Below, piece by piece: positions 21,500 to 37,019 of a DNA stretch of 64,000 bases. Numbering within the stretch: the first letter of the stretch is position 1; each line of letters starts with the position of its first letter. The notes below the pieces were generated by a model. It did no database searches and was not told where the DNA came from. It saw only the letters and a program-made list of their open reading frames with translations. A program made the translations under genes and the position numbers. The DNA is taken from the NCBI GenBank assembly GCA_020284085.1, contig JACEVL010000107.1:182564-246563 (forward strand), written 5' to 3'. Origin of the DNA: Aporrectodea caliginosa. Taxonomy: Eukaryota > Annelida > Clitellata > Crassiclitellata > Lumbricidae.

Positions 21500-21854
21500 T
21501 TACATGTAATTTCGACTCAACGGGTAAACAATAACTGCTTCTCCTAAATCTCCGACGACGATCAGTTGTTTCTTTTCTTTCACGTAACACAATCGCAATG
21601 GATTACCGATCTTCGTTTCCTCTTCTTCCTCTTCTATTGGACAAAAGTAGATGTAAGTGTTCTTTTCTGGAACAACCACCCAAACTATTGGTTCCATTTG
21701 TAACAACCACCCAAACTATTGGTTCCATTTGTAACAACCACCTATAAGAAACCATAAATGGAACAAAAACCGCTATGAGAAACCACATTTCTACCATACC
21801 CACGTTCTCGCTATGTAACAAGGCTAGTAATATTACGCCTTGCCGCCCGCCCAC
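21500..21854 (-). pseudogene. Small hypothetical ORF broken by a 31-bp duplication
   Basis: Two overlapping minus frames share the stretch MEPIVWVV. A 31-bp direct duplication (21675-21736, containing ACCACCCAAACTATTGGTTC) shifts the frame between them. Upstream residues are hydrophobic (a possible membrane segment, FLIAVFVPFMVSYRWLL); downstream there is an EEEEEE run and VVGDLGEAVIVYPLSRN. Family not recognised. It lies between the repeats and the integrase remnant, so it could belong to a Polinton end, but this is only positional. Confidence 0.35.
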
Positions 21855-21993
21855 ACACCGTCAGCATGAAACTGGTGGAAATTCCTGAGGCATCACACGC
21901 TGTTGTGTCATCGCGTAATGGTTGGGACAATACCGTCTCTCTCTCTGTGTCGTTGTCGGCTTATATGTAAGTTCTAAGTTAACAATACCTCAT

Positions 21994-22425
21994 TTACACC
22001 TCTGTCTTGGTAGTGGTTGGGCTTGTTAAAAAGATGTCAAGCTCTTTGATCATGCTGTCATGAAACACATCCTTCGCCGCGAAATACCTCATTTCCAAGC
22101 TATTGAGTCTATTCTCAAGGTCGAAAATGATCGACTCGAATTCGTTAGCGGCGATCTTTCTAGAAAGCTCATCGTTATCATCATCTGAATCAGCTGAGTA
22201 ACCATCAGTCTCTTCAGTAGTAGTCGCTGCGCCTAGGGTTACTTCATACCCATCACCACAACTCCCACTGCATTCGCTGTAGCAACTTTCGCTGTCGCAA
22301 CTCCCACTGCATTCGCTGTCGCAACTCTCACTGTCGCAACACTCGTAAGTATCCCCGATCAAGTCGTAAACACCGGCTACGAAATCACAGCAAGCGTCTT
22401 TTACTTCGGAAATAAAATGGGATAA
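21994..22425 (-). CDS. Hypothetical Cys/Ser-rich small protein
   Basis: The frame is open from about 22425 to the stop at 21994 and contains no ATG near its beginning. Residues CCDSESCDSECSGSC repeat about twice, followed by an acidic stretch (SADSDDDNDEL) and a helical tail. No family recognised. It lies just downstream of the integrase remnant on the same strand, where some Polintons carry small extra ORFs. Could be an exon or a remnant. Confidence 0.35.
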   Translation of the reverse strand, partial: LSHFISEVKDACCDFVAGVYDLIGDTYECCDSESCDSECSGSCDSESCYSECSGSCGDGYEVTLGAATTTEETDGYSADSDDDNDELSRKIAANEFESIIFDLENRLNSLEMRYFAAKDVFHDSMIKELDIFLTSPTTTKTEV

Positions 22426-22622
22426 TGGTCTTGGTATTATTCGAAGCGAGAGTTAGAAATGAGTCGTTTGATACGGAGGCTATATTGTATCGCATCGACG
22501 TCTCAACATTTCTGTATTCAAAATGTAAACAGAATCCATTCTTGTGTTTTATATTAACATGAAATCTTTATATAAATCAATTTTAGTGAGTAAGATCTCC
22601 AACATTTCATAATTCTAACATT

Positions 22623-23240
22623 CTAAGTTATCAACGCATCGTTGGCAACCCACGAATTAAACGATTCAGGATAGCCTAACCATTTTACGAGTGATTTCTT
22701 TCATCGTCTTCTGATGATCTTCTCGATTCTAAATATTTCTTGAGTTGTCTTTTGCAATTCTTGCTCGTAGAATGAGCCCTGAATTTCTTCTCCGTTATAA
22801 TCAGTAATCTTATAAGTTGGAGGATTTGTGTATTGAACTCTCGATACGATAAATGCTTCTTCGGTCCATCGAGGTGTATAGCCTTTTTCAAACGTCTTCT
22901 TCTTCTTAGTAATTCTTACTCTGTCACCAACCTTAAATTTTGGTTTAATGGTTTCTGGGTTTAAGCCTCCGTATAAATTCATCCACACCACGCGTTCGTT
23001 TGCTTTTGAGCTCGCTTTAACAGGCGTCATTTTTATGGATGAATGTCTAGCGTTGTTATACATGCTAACCATTTCGTCTAAAACGTCTATATATCTTCTC
23101 GTTGAGTTAGCTGAAAAATATTTGTACATCTTCTCTTTCATCGTCCTATTCCATCGTTCGACAACGCACGACTTTTCTTCATTTTCAGTCGAATACAGCT
23201 CAACCCCTAAAGACTTTACATGTTTAGATAAACCGATCCT
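22623..23240 (-). pseudogene. Polinton integrase, C-terminal remnant
   Basis: Closely related to the integrase at 49.4-50.3 kb. It begins abruptly at about 23240 with KSLGVELYSTENEEKSCVVE, so it lacks the first two catalytic aspartates but keeps the glutamate. The linker GDRVRITKKK and the chromodomain end KWLGYPESFNSWV are present. A TGA stands where the other copy has the glycine of RRRGKK, cutting off the chromodomain. The natural stop is at 22623-22625. Upstream sequence belongs to another retroelement, so the 5' end was lost by rearrangement. Confidence 0.9.
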
Positions 23241-23531
23241 TTTATTAATATATGAAAATAAATATGATAGGTACAACATCCTGAGAAAAACCTTTGTAAA
23301 ACTTTGGAATGAATTTGTGAGTGAAAACCCAGAGTTGAGTTATATCTTTAACACATTACCTATGATTGCCTTCAAAAATGCTAAAAGTGTAAAAAATACC
23401 ATAATTAGTTCCAAATTCCCTGCCCCTTGGCAATTAAAATTGAACTATACTCATTGCATGGATACTCAAGATTTGGTGAACCTTTCTAATCTTGTAGCAT
23501 TATTCCAGGAGCAGGAAGATTGTTCTTCTTA
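23241..23531 (+). pseudogene. Retroelement RT C-terminal fragment (Penelope-like or similar)
   Basis: About 95 codons reading RKTFVKLWNEFVSENPELSY and LPMIAFKNAKSVKNTIISSK. This W-x-P-x-(A/T)F-(K/R)-x-A-K-S-(V/L)-pattern is typical of the region after RT in Penelope-like and related elements. The usual GIY-YIG part is not seen. Family call is from memory and moderate. Confidence 0.5.
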
Positions 23532-24289
23532 AAGTTGCAGAATAGACACTTTCTATAACTATTTGGTGAGCCTTTTTAAGTGGTAATATAACTTGGTAGA
23601 GGTCCTATACTTCCCTTAGTATTAGGCGTTATAGTCATTTCCTCACTACTTTAAAGTCGTGACATTAGACTGTTGCCTTATTAGAATGCACTGATACCAG
23701 ATCTCTTGTAGGTATTTGTAAACTTTTATACTGGGCCTGTTATATATGCTTTATTTGTTTCTAGATCCTGCCACTTTAGACATATAGACCCTATACCCTT
23801 ATTAATGGATAAAGTTACCTTCATTTATGACTTAGCATTGCAGGTTTTAAAGACTATGTTCTATGCAGCCTTGTGTTTTATGAAATGGTCGGTGTTATAT
23901 TGTGTTTACTTATTTTGATTACTGACTAAATTAGAACTCGCACACATAAGGAACGAGCAATACAGCATTGCACTGCCAACTGGCGAGTATTACAATTGAT
24001 GCGTTATAAGAAATTCTGTTATGGATGAAACTACAATATAATTTTATCTTAATAATATTGACTTGGAATTCTATTAATTTTAACTATTTAGTTTCTTTAG
24101 ACCAGTCCTTAGTTGCATTATGTTATCTTAAATTGATTGATTGGATTGCATCTTACTACTTTACAAGAACAATTACCGACCAATTTAGAACTCACCTGCA
24201 TAAGGAACTTACAGAGTAACATTACGCTGCCATCTGGCGAGTATTTTCTCTGCAAGTTCATGTAGTAGAGTTATGCTCCTCGTATTGAT
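23532..24289 (+). other. Non-coding with a direct repeat
   Basis: A 75-base segment (TTAGAACTCGC to CTGGCGAGTATT) at 23931-23991 recurs at 24184-24245, about 253 bp apart. It may be the tail structure of the preceding retroelement. No ORF. Confidence 0.45.
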
Positions 24290-25280
24290 GTATTTCATCA
24301 ATTGATGGATCATGTGAATTGGACCCTCTTCCCCCTTTTATTATCACATATATTCTTGATGATATTGCTCCTTTCTTTCTGTATCTCTTTAATAGATCAC
24401 TCTCAGAGGGCTGCATTCCTGCTTCACAAAAATGAGCTATAGTCTTTCCCAGCACTCAAGAAGCCAAACCTAGACCCTAACCTTTGTCAGAACTTCAGAC
24501 CCATAGCAAACTTATCATTTCTCTCCAAAACCTAAGAACGACTGGTTTCCATGCAGCTTCTCCCCTATCTTGAACATTCAGGACTCCTCCCTTCCCATCA
24601 GTCTGGTTTCAGGGTTTATCACTCCACAGAAACAGCCCTTCTCTCTCTACTTTCTGATATCTATTCAGCTGTTGACAGGTCTCAGCTCACTCTTCATGCT
24701 CTTTTTGATGTTTCTTCAGCCGTCGACATGGTCGACCATGAAATTCTACTCCAACGTCTTGAGACCTCCTGGGGACTCAAAGGTTCCCCACTTCTTTGGC
24801 TTCGGTCTTACTTTATCTGATCGCACTCAAATGATCATTTCTGGTGACTCCAGAACTCAGTGGGTGGGTCCCTGTTAATTTGGGTGTTCCTCAGGGTTCT
24901 GTCCTTGGACTCTTCTTATTTATTTTATACACGGCTGGTATTCCTTCCCTTTTCCCAAGTCATTCGGCTATCGGCTATCTTTTTGCTGATGATGTCCAGG
25001 GATATGTCTGTTGGCCCCCTTCTGCTCAACTCATTCTTGCTAGTCACATTGACGCTCTTTCCCAGGATCTCCATCTGTGGATGTCCTCTAATCGCCTCTC
25101 TTTAGATTCCTCCAAAACCCAACTTATTTGGTTTGGTACACCACAGCAACTCCTGAAACTCGATTATACCTTGCTCTCTGAAAAGTTTCCCGCATTTCAC
25201 ATTCTCATCTAGTGTCCCTAACTTGGGTGTCACACTAGACAGCTCTCTTACCTTCACTGAACACTTATCCAAGCCTACCC
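24290..25280 (+). mobile_element. CR1/L2-type LINE reverse transcriptase, copy A, 5' part
   Basis: RT coding with frame breaks: NRSLSEG, a SGFR-HSTETALLSLLSDIYS block, LTLHALFDVSSAVDMVDHEI, LRSYF, VNLGVPQGSVLG, YLFADDVQGY (catalytic box), LHLWMSSNRLSLDSSKTQL and LGVTLDSSLTFTEHLS. The 5' end is truncated. The gene continues at 27017 after a nested element. Confidence 0.85.
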
Positions 25281-27012
25281 GGGGAACGGACATTGTCCCC
25301 CCCTGGACATTGTCCCCCCGATTTTGCGTAGGACATTATCCCCCGGACATTGCCCCCCCTCTGTGTAAATAGCCTATAGTCTGCATGTCATTGATAAACC
25401 TTAGTTGCCGTTTTTGTTGGCTATTTCATTCAGGTGTAGGCCTAAACTTAAGACTTGTTAATGTCACTCAGTTCATAAGCAGTACGAAAGTTAAAGACTT
25501 GTTAGTGTCAGTCGGTGAATCAGTTATAAAGTGAAGACTGAGTAATAGTAATCATTTATGTCGTTCATTTCGTTAACCCTCGGGCTACCAAGGGAAGGGG
25601 TGGTTGCCACCCCCTAGGTTTTTTTCATCTCAAACTTTTTCAGTATGGAATCAAAATTTGACCTTTTAGGTAGCTGTAGGGGTTCATTTACACACGTTTT
25701 GAGGTAAAATGTGAGATGATATCTCACACCGTTCAAAAGTTATACCCAATATACCCGAGGTACCAGGGGGGGTGGATACCACCCCCCCTAGATTTTCGAC
25801 TATATCTTATCCGTCATTTAATATTAAGAGACACAAATTATACCATTCTATAGAGGGAATGTGGGGCTACATTTCTATGGTCACTGAGTTCACCTGAGAC
25901 AACCGGAAGTGCTCAAAATAAATTAAAATGTATGAAACTAGGTTACACTTTCACACATTTTTCATGTTTTTTCGATTATAACGTATTCATAATTTATTTT
26001 GAAGAGAAATAAATTATGCCGTTGCATAGAGGACACGTAGTGCTATTTTTTCATACTGATTAATTTGTTTTATGATGACCGGAAGTGTTCAAAATAAATA
26101 ATAATACGCGTAATATGCGTGAAAAATGGCTGAATGGAAGGACTCCCCCCTTAGTTTTTTGTCTGTAGCGTATTCGTTTGTCTTCCTGGAAGAGAAACAA
26201 AGATATCATTCTTTAGAGGGAATGTAGGGCTTCATTTGCATACCTACATCTTTGTCTTTTGAATACCGGAAGTGATCAAAATAAATAATAATACGCGTAA
26301 TCTGTGTGAAAATGGCTGAATACGGCATTACAACGTAAACCGATATATATGTATGGATATATATATATATGGATGTACATTTATACTATATAAACATGTG
26401 TAGGGATGATTGTGTGTATCTTTTATACATAGATCAGTTTCAAAACACACATAATCTTATATTTGTTTATCCACAAAAGTAAAAAATGTACGCAATAATA
26501 TAAAAATATCACTAATTAATGGGTTCCATTGTTAAAAGTGATGTAATTTCGAGGTGCATTCACATAATGTACAACTAAATATACCATTCTGTGCAGAAAT
26601 GAATGCTGAATCCATTGCTATATTACAAGTTATGATATGTGAAACCAAACACGAAATCCAGGGGGAGGGTGGTAACCACCCCCTTGTTAGTCCGTGTTAC
26701 AAAAAAAGCTTGGTAGCCCTAGGGTTAACTGAAAGACTTGTTAATGTCATTCACTTCTATAATTAAAATTACATATAACCAATGGCAGCGGTCATCTGAT
26801 TGACCATGTATATAAGGAAGACTTTTAAAATGTAAATGCCAGAATCAAACTCCATTTAGGCCAACAATTATTTTCATCATTTTCCTGCATTTCCGCGGAA
26901 AGAATATTATACGATTATATGTTTGGACTGGGGGGGGCAATGTCCTAGTCCTTGGGGAACAATGTCAGGACAATGTGGTACGAGGGGGGATGTCCAGGAG
27001 AACAATGTCCTA
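25281..27012. mobile_element. DNA element with GGACATTGTCCCCC-type ends, copy A
   Basis: The left end carries four GGACATTGTCC-like units with C-runs and the right end carries the same reversed. It interrupts the LINE coding frame. The bases AAGCCTACCCG (25271-25281) and AAGCTTACCCG (27017-27027) probably form a 9-11 bp target duplication. No transposase. The centre is occupied by a piggyBac-like MITE. Confidence 0.65.
25577..26724 (+). mobile_element. piggyBac-like MITE, copy 2
   Basis: TTAA on both sides (25573-25576, 26725-26728). Inverted ends CCCTCGGGCTACCAAG and CTTGGTAGCCCTAGGG. Inside are repeated CCGGAAGTG(C/T)TCAAAATAA blocks. Short ORFs inside recur only because the repeat recurs. 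Confidence 0.9.
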
Positions 27013-27016
27013 CACT

Positions 27017-27660
27017 AAGCTTACCCGCTCTTCTTACTTCCAACTTAGGCGTCTTAGAGCTATTCGCAGATCTGTTTCATCCTCTACTTTCACCTCAATT
27101 GTCCATGCTTTTGTCTGTTCTCGAATTGACTATTGTAATTCTCTCCTTGTTGGCCTACCCAAGGTTCGTCTATCTCCTCTTCAATCTGTACTGAATGCTG
27201 CTGCCAGACTTATAGCTCGCCTCCCTCGATTCTCTCACATCTCTACATTTATGGCTGAACAACTTCATTGGCTTCCTCTTTCTGTGCGCATCCAATTCAA
27301 AAAGTTCTCATTCTCATGCTCAAATCTCAACTGGGTCTTGCTCCAAAATATCTTTGTCATCAAATTCTCCGCCTCCTCTCTGCCACGTCAAAGCGTCCTC
27401 TCAGATCCTCTGACCGACTTGACCTTTTTGTTACCCGTGTTAGGACCACAAAGGCTCAATCCAGGTCCTTTGTCTGCATAGGTCCCTCTCTATGGAATCG
27501 ACTTCCTCCTCTCTACGCTCTACAATCCTCTCTAGTAGCATCTCTACCTCTTTCTCTCACCTTAAAACCTTCCTTTTTCCTCGGAGTACTTGCACTGGGA
27601 GCGCTTCTGAAAGGCTTATGCTATGAGAAGCGCTTTATAAATTATCCAAATACAATACAA
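27017..27660 (+). mobile_element. CR1/L2-type LINE, copy A, 3' part
   Basis: Continues the RT C-terminus: LRRLRAIRRSVSSSTF, CSRIDYCNSLLVGLPK, LQSVLNAAARLIARLP, LHWLPLSVRIQFK, RSFVCIGPSLWNRLPP. It ends with GAAGCGCTTTATAAAT and a (CAATA)n tail at 27650-27666, an L2-like 3' end. Confidence 0.85.
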
Positions 27661-28209
27661 TACAATTATGACAATCTTGATTACACATTAATCTTTCATG
27701 TACCAAGCAAAACGTCCGCAACACTTAATAAGCTAATTAATTCTATTACTTAACATATCATGAAAGCAACGACAATATCAATAGTCTAAAATGGTCTCAC
27801 AAAATGATGTACTGCAAACCGCTCGGCTAAATATCTAGTCCAGGAGAAGTTTTTGTGGAGCTAAATATGATATTTTACAATAAAGTTTTCAAGTAGTGAA
27901 ATCCAGAACGAAAGACTTTACTACTGCGTTTTTAGTAACAATAGCATAAAATTCTATTTTGATGGCATCCAGCATTCTAGTCTTAAGATTATGTGAGAAA
28001 AAGGCAACACCTTAGATAAGTGTTGCCCATAATAACCTCTGGATTCTCGACATCAGAATGTCTACTGTCTAAGTATTCTGAAATGAAAGCATTTTCAAAA
28101 GTAACTATTCGTATATAACGTAGGTATTCTGCACTTTCATAGTGCTCTTCTTTTCACTATAAATCTCCAATTCCAAATGTTTTCAACTGTAGACAAGTGG
28201 AATCATAAT
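27661..28209 (-). other. 3' flank of zinc-finger gene A
   Basis: No ORF. Nearly identical to 33190-33726 and recognisably related to 62411-63027, so it travels with the zinc-finger gene copies. Confidence 0.7.
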
Positions 28210-29560
<1,351 letters not shown>

Positions 29561-30109
29561 AAGTATCTATTTTCAATTTGCCGTTTTCAGCATAACTCTC
29601 TGCGAATATATCATTTCATGATGACATATCTGAAGCAACCTGTTTGTTTTTCTCTTTTCAATAAGCACACTCAATGCGTTATTTTCAGTATGATGTTAAC
29701 TGATGATTCAATTAATCTTTTGATAATAGCTTGCCACATATAAATATATCCACTCGAATGTTTTTGATGAAGACCAATGAGATATTGGCCTTTCATATAA
29801 CTGCATTTTCAAGTCTTCATGTCAATGTCCAGGCACCTATTAATAATGATTCTCAGCAACTGGCTGCAATAACTGGTTTGTTTTAAATGAGCTATTATCT
29901 TAACACTTGTCAACAACTGAAGGCTAATTGCTGCTAACTCTTTGTCAGAACTGATTTCCAACCACATTTCAATAACATTTTCAATTTGATCATCCCTAAC
30001 TTCTTTAGAACAACTATTTTCAATAAACACCTTCTGTCCCTTAACTCTTTTCATTCCACAAAGGTTCAATAAATCCCATCAATAACTGTTTTCAAGGGTC
30101 ATTTCACTA
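29561..30109. other. Scrambled junction between two duplicated units
   Basis: Low-similarity sequence with repeated AATAACT and TTTTCA strings. An 86-codon minus ORF is present but unrecognised. It probably includes assembly or consensus errors. Confidence 0.4.
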
Positions 30110-30780
30110 ACTCAGAAACAGCCCTTCTCTCTCTACTCTTCTGATTCCACTTTTCAGCTGTTGACAGGTCTCAGCTCACTCTTCATGCTCTTTTCACAGA
30201 TGTTTCTTCAGCCTCTCGACATGGTCGACCATGAAATTCTACTCCAACGTCTTGATACCTCCTGGGGACTCAAAGGTTCCCCACTTCTTTGGCTTCGGTC
30301 TTACTTTATCTGATCGCACTCAAATGACTCATTTCGGTGTGACTCCAGAACTCAGTGGGTCAATCCCTGTTAATTTGGGTGTTCCTCAGGGTTCTGTCCT
30401 TGGACTCTTCTTATTTATTTTTTACACGGCTGGTATTCCTTCCCTTTTCCCAAGTCATTCGGCTATCGGCTATCTTTTTGCTGATGATGTCCAGGGATAT
30501 GTCTGTTGGCCCCCTTCTGCTCAACTCATTCTTGCTAGTTTCATTGAACGCTCTTTCCCAGGATCTCCATCTGTGGATGTCCTCTCAATCGCTATCTCTT
30601 TAAATTTCTCCAAAACCCAACTTATTTGCTGTTTTGGTACACCACAGCAACTCCTGAAACTCGATTATACCTTGCTCTCTGAAAAGTTTTCCACATTTCA
30701 CATAACTCTCATCTAGTGTCCCCTAACTTGGGTTTCAAACTAGACAGCTCTCTTACCTTCACTGAATTATCTTATTCAAT
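30110..30780 (+). mobile_element. CR1/L2-type LINE, copy B, 5' part
   Basis: Copy of 24627-25280 starting mid-ORF (ACAGCCCTTCTCTC). The same RT motifs are present, including YLFADDVQGY, but with extra small indels that break the frame several times. Confidence 0.85.
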
Positions 30781-32515
30781 AACTCGGGGGAACGGACATT
30801 GTCCCCCCTGGACATTGTCCCCCCCGATTTTGCGTAGGACATTATCCCCCCGGACATTGTCCCTTCCCAATAATGTCAATAGCCTATAGTCTGCATGTCA
30901 TTGATAAACCTTAGTTGCAATTTTTTTGTTGGCTATTTCATTCAGGTGTGGGCCTAAACTTAAGACTATTTTAATGTCACTCAGTTCATAAGCAGTAACG
31001 AAAGTTAAGACTTGTTAGTGTCAGTCGGTGAATCAGTTATAAAGTGAAGACTAGTTAGTGTCATTTATGTCGTTCATTTCTTAACCCTCGGGCTACCAAG
31101 AGGGGGGACTAACTCCCAACCCCTGTTTTTTTCCTCTTCATAACTTTTTCAGTACTGGAATCAAATTTGACCTTTTAGGTAGCTGTAGGGGTTCATTTAC
31201 ACACGTTTTGATCGGGTAAAATGTGAGATGATATCTCACACCGTTCAAAAGTTATACCCAATATACCCGAGGTACCACCAGGGGGTGGATACCACCCCTC
31301 TAGATTTTCGACTATATCTTATCCGTCATTTAATATTAAGAGACACAAATTATACCATTCTATAGAGGGAATGTGGGGCTACATTTCTATGGTCACTGAG
31401 TTCACCTGAGACAATCGGAAGTGCTCAAAATAAATTAAAATATTATGAAACTAGGTTACACTTTCAATAACATTTTTCATATTTTTCGATTATAACGTAT
31501 TCATAATTTATTTTTGAAGAGAAATAAATTATGCCGTTGCTCCATAGAGGACACGTAGTGCTATTTTTTCATACTGATTTAATTTGTTTTATGATGACCG
31601 GAAGTGTTCAAAATAAATAATAATACGCGTAATATGCGTGAAAAATGGCTGAATGGAAGGACTCCCCTTAGTTTTTGTCTGTAGCGTATTCGTTTGTCTT
31701 CCTGGAAGAGAAACAAAGATATCATATCATTCTTTAGAGGGAATGTAGGGCTTCATTTGCATACCTACATCTTTGTCTTTTGAATACCGGAAGTGATCAA
31801 AATAAATAATAATACGCGTAATCTGTGTGAAAATGGCTGAATACGGCATTACAACGTAAACCGATATGTATGTATGGATATATATGTATGGATGTACATT
31901 TATACTATATAAACATGTGTAGGGATGATTGTGTGTATCTTTTATACATAGATCAGTTTCAAAACACATAATTTTATATTTGTTTATCCAAAAAGTAAAA
32001 AATGTACGCAATAATATAAAATATCACTAATTAATGGGTTCCATTGTTAAAAGTGATGTAATTTCGAGGTGCATTCACATAATGTACAACTAAATATACC
32101 ATTCTGTGCAGAAATGAATGCTGAATCCATTGCTATATTACAAGTTATGATATGCTGAAACCAAACACGAAATCTGGGAGGGTGGTAACCACCCCCCCCC
32201 CTTGTTAGTCCGTGTTGTGTTAAAAAGCTTGGTAGCCTTAGGGTTAACTGAAAGACTTGTTAATGTCATTCACTTCTATAATTAAAATTACATATAACCA
32301 ATGGCAGCAGTCATCTGATTTACCATGTATATAAGGAAGACTTTTAAAATGTAAATGCCAGAATCAACGCTTCCATTTAAGCCAACAATTATTTTCATCA
32401 TTTTCCTGCATTTCCTATAGAATACTATACGATTATAACTTGGACTGGGGGGGGCAATGTCCTACCCTTAGGAACAATGTCAGGGGACAATGTACGGGGG
32501 GATGTCCAGGGAGAA
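30781..32515. mobile_element. DNA element with GGACATTGTCCCCC-type ends, copy B
   Basis: Copy of 25281-27012 at the same place in the LINE. It was duplicated with its host and not inserted independently. Confidence 0.65.
31085..32243 (+). mobile_element. piggyBac-like MITE, copy 3
   Basis: TTAA on both sides (31081-31084, 32244-32247). Ends CCCTCGGGCTACCAAG and CTTGGTAGCCTTAGGG. Same position as copy 2 in the duplicated unit. Confidence 0.9.
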
Positions 32516-33190
32516 CAATGTCCCACACTCAGCTTACCCGCTCTCTTCTTACTTCCAACTTAGGCGTCTTAGAGCTATTCGCAGATCTGTTTCATCCTCT
32601 ACCTTCACCTCCAATCTAATCCATGCTTTTGTCTGTTCTCGAATTGACTATTGTAATTCTCTCCTTGTTGGCCTACCCAAGTTCGTCTATCTCCTCTTCA
32701 ATCTGTACTGAATGCTGCTGCCAGACTTATAATTCGCCTCCCTCGATTCTCTCACATCTCTACATTTATGGCTGAACAACTTCATTGGCTTCCTCTTTCT
32801 GTGCGCATCCAATTCAAAGTTCTCATTCTCATGCTCAAATCTCAACTGGGTCTTGCTCCAAAATATCTTTGTCATCAAATTCTCCGCCCCCTCTCTGCCA
32901 CGTCAAAGCGTCCTCTCAGATCCTCTGACCGACTTGACCTTTTTGAATTACGCGTTAGGACCACGATCATTACCAATCCAGGTCCTTTGTCTGCATAGGT
33001 CCCTCTCTATGGAATCGACTTCCTCCTTCTCTACGCTCTACAATCCTCTCTAGTAACATCTCTCTACCTCTTTCTCTCACCTTAAAACCTTCCTTTTTTC
33101 TCGGAGCACCTCGCACTGGGAGCGCTTCTGAAAGGCTTATGCTATGAGAAGCGCTTTATAAATGACAAATACAATACAATACAATTATGA
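32516..33190 (+). mobile_element. CR1/L2-type LINE, copy B, 3' part
   Basis: Copy of 27017-27660 with the same CSRIDYCNSLLVG, LHWLPLSVRIQFK and GAAGCGCTTTATAAAT tail. Confidence 0.85.
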
Positions 33191-33726
33191 CAATCTTGAT
33201 TACACATTAATCTTTCGTAATCACCAAGCAAAACGTCTAACACTTAATAAGCTAATTAATTCTATTACTTAACATATCATGAAAGCAACGACAATATCAA
33301 TAGTCTAAAATGGTCTCACAAAATGATGTACTGCAAACCGCTCGGCTAAATATCTAGTCCAGGAGAAGTTTTTGTGGAGCTAAATATGATATTTTACAAT
33401 AAAGTTTTCAAGTAGTGAAATCCAGAACGAAAGACTTTACTACTGCGTTTTTAGTAACAATAGCATAAAATTCTATTTTGATGGCATCCAGCATTCTAGT
33501 CTTAAGATTATGTGAGAAAAAGGCAACACCTTAGATAAGTGTTGCCCATAAGAACCTCTGGATTCTCGACATCAGAATGTCTACTGTCTAAGTATTCTGA
33601 AATGAAAGTGGTACAAAGTAACTATTCGTATATAACGTAGGTATCCTGCACTTCCATAGTGCTCTTCTTTTCACTATAAATCTCCAATTCCAAATGTTTT
33701 CAACTGTAGATACGTGGAATCATAAT
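33191..33726 (-). other. 3' flank of zinc-finger gene B
   Basis: No ORF. Near-identical copy of 27661-28209. Confidence 0.7.
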
Positions 33727-35779
<2,053 letters not shown>

Positions 35780-36172
35780 TTAGTTGTTAATTTCAACGTT
35801 CTTCCTCAGTATCGGTTCTTTGATGAGCTGTAAGATGACCACGTTGAGGATACAGTTTCTGAAATAATTAACATATGTTTGTGGTTTTAAATGATTCGCA
35901 TTTGCTTCTCCAATCACAAGATTCATAAAAAAGTCTGGATCTGTATAAGACTTTTGACTACCTAGGATGAGTGTTGGCATCTAGTAAAGATATAATAGTT
36001 GACATTAGGGAAAGATGAGGTCAAACAAATCCACTGTAATAATTATTATTAAGATGAAAGCCTTGTCTTGCAAAGTAGATTTTTTAGCTCTGAAGGAATG
36101 TTGTTCGTCATGTTCATACACTTGCTAAGATAACAGTAAAACGTCGATATTTATTATGCCTATAGAACATAA
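35780..36172 (-). other. 5' flank of zinc-finger gene B
   Basis: No ORF kept. Several stretches match the 5' flanks of genes C and D, for example CTAAGATAACAGTAAAACGTC near 36124 against CTAAAACGTCAATATTTA at 59672. Confidence 0.6.
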
Positions 36173-36943
36173 TAGGGATAGACGAATTTTTGCCGATTCC
36201 GGGTACCGAATATTAGGCCTACAGACCATTATTTCTCGATTCCGATTAGTAATAAAGATTGCAATCTGAAGAAGTGACCACGCCTGTACAGTACGCCTGT
36301 GGTTGATTTGGCAGGCTGCAGATCTGGTTGGTGAACGAGGTTGCAAGAGATCTCGACAAAGACTCTCCCTCCCTCCCTCTTTCAGGCTTCAATTCATACC
36401 TCCCAGCTGAGGGATCAGCCACAACTTCACACCTTTGCCGACGGGTTCATGGTTGCTGAGGTCCAGCCCTTCACCCCTCGAGTGATCAATGTATAGACGG
36501 ACAAACAGTCGCCCGGTTAATAGCCAATTCATTATGACAATTGTGAATCCCTGGGAAAAGGAAAAATCTAATAACCCTAGTGAGTGGATTATTGTAAAAG
36601 CTTCGTATTACATCAAAGATTTGACCCTTCTGCAGTTTCCAATGTAATTCAATGCGGCCTTTTATAATTACACCCAATGGAGTAATTGGAGCTGCTGATT
36701 AGATGAACTGTGACTGCTGTCTGGATTATAATCTGCCCAAATATTGGAACATCAAAGAAAGGACCCTCACAGTAAATATTATAACAGGATGATGAGTGAT
36801 CTGTGAATTGCTATAGCTCCGTAGCGAACCAACGATAAACAAACTTCATTAATGTGCTATTTAGGCAAACCGATTCCGGATAATTCCGGGTAGTCCAAAA
36901 TCGGCAAAATCGGTTGACCGATCCGGATTTCGGTTATGCCCTA
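36173..36943. mobile_element. MITE with TAGGG ends in the 5' flank of gene B
   Basis: Starts TAGGGATAGACGAA and ends TCGGTTATGCCCTA, both followed inward by CCGATTCCGG-like sequence. ATAA flanks it (36169-36172, 36944-36947). The corresponding site in the right arm of the palindrome (CACATAATTTCATTGCAG near 59703) has no insertion and one ATAA, which supports both borders. Non-coding. Confidence 0.75.
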
Positions 36944-37019
36944 ATAATTTCAGTGCAGCTCAAAACAGTGGAATGACTGTTCAATCATATGCACTCAAGC
37001 ATCGCCATATACATCTAAA

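Noticed and set aside
22948..23240. Plus-strand ORF of 194 codons starting at 22948
   Set aside because: Its first half is antisense to the integrase remnant; only the part after about 23241 is kept as a retroelement fragment.
29809..30069. 86-codon ORF (NVIEMWLEISSDKELAAISL)
   Set aside because: It lies in the scrambled junction with suspected consensus errors and matches nothing recognised.
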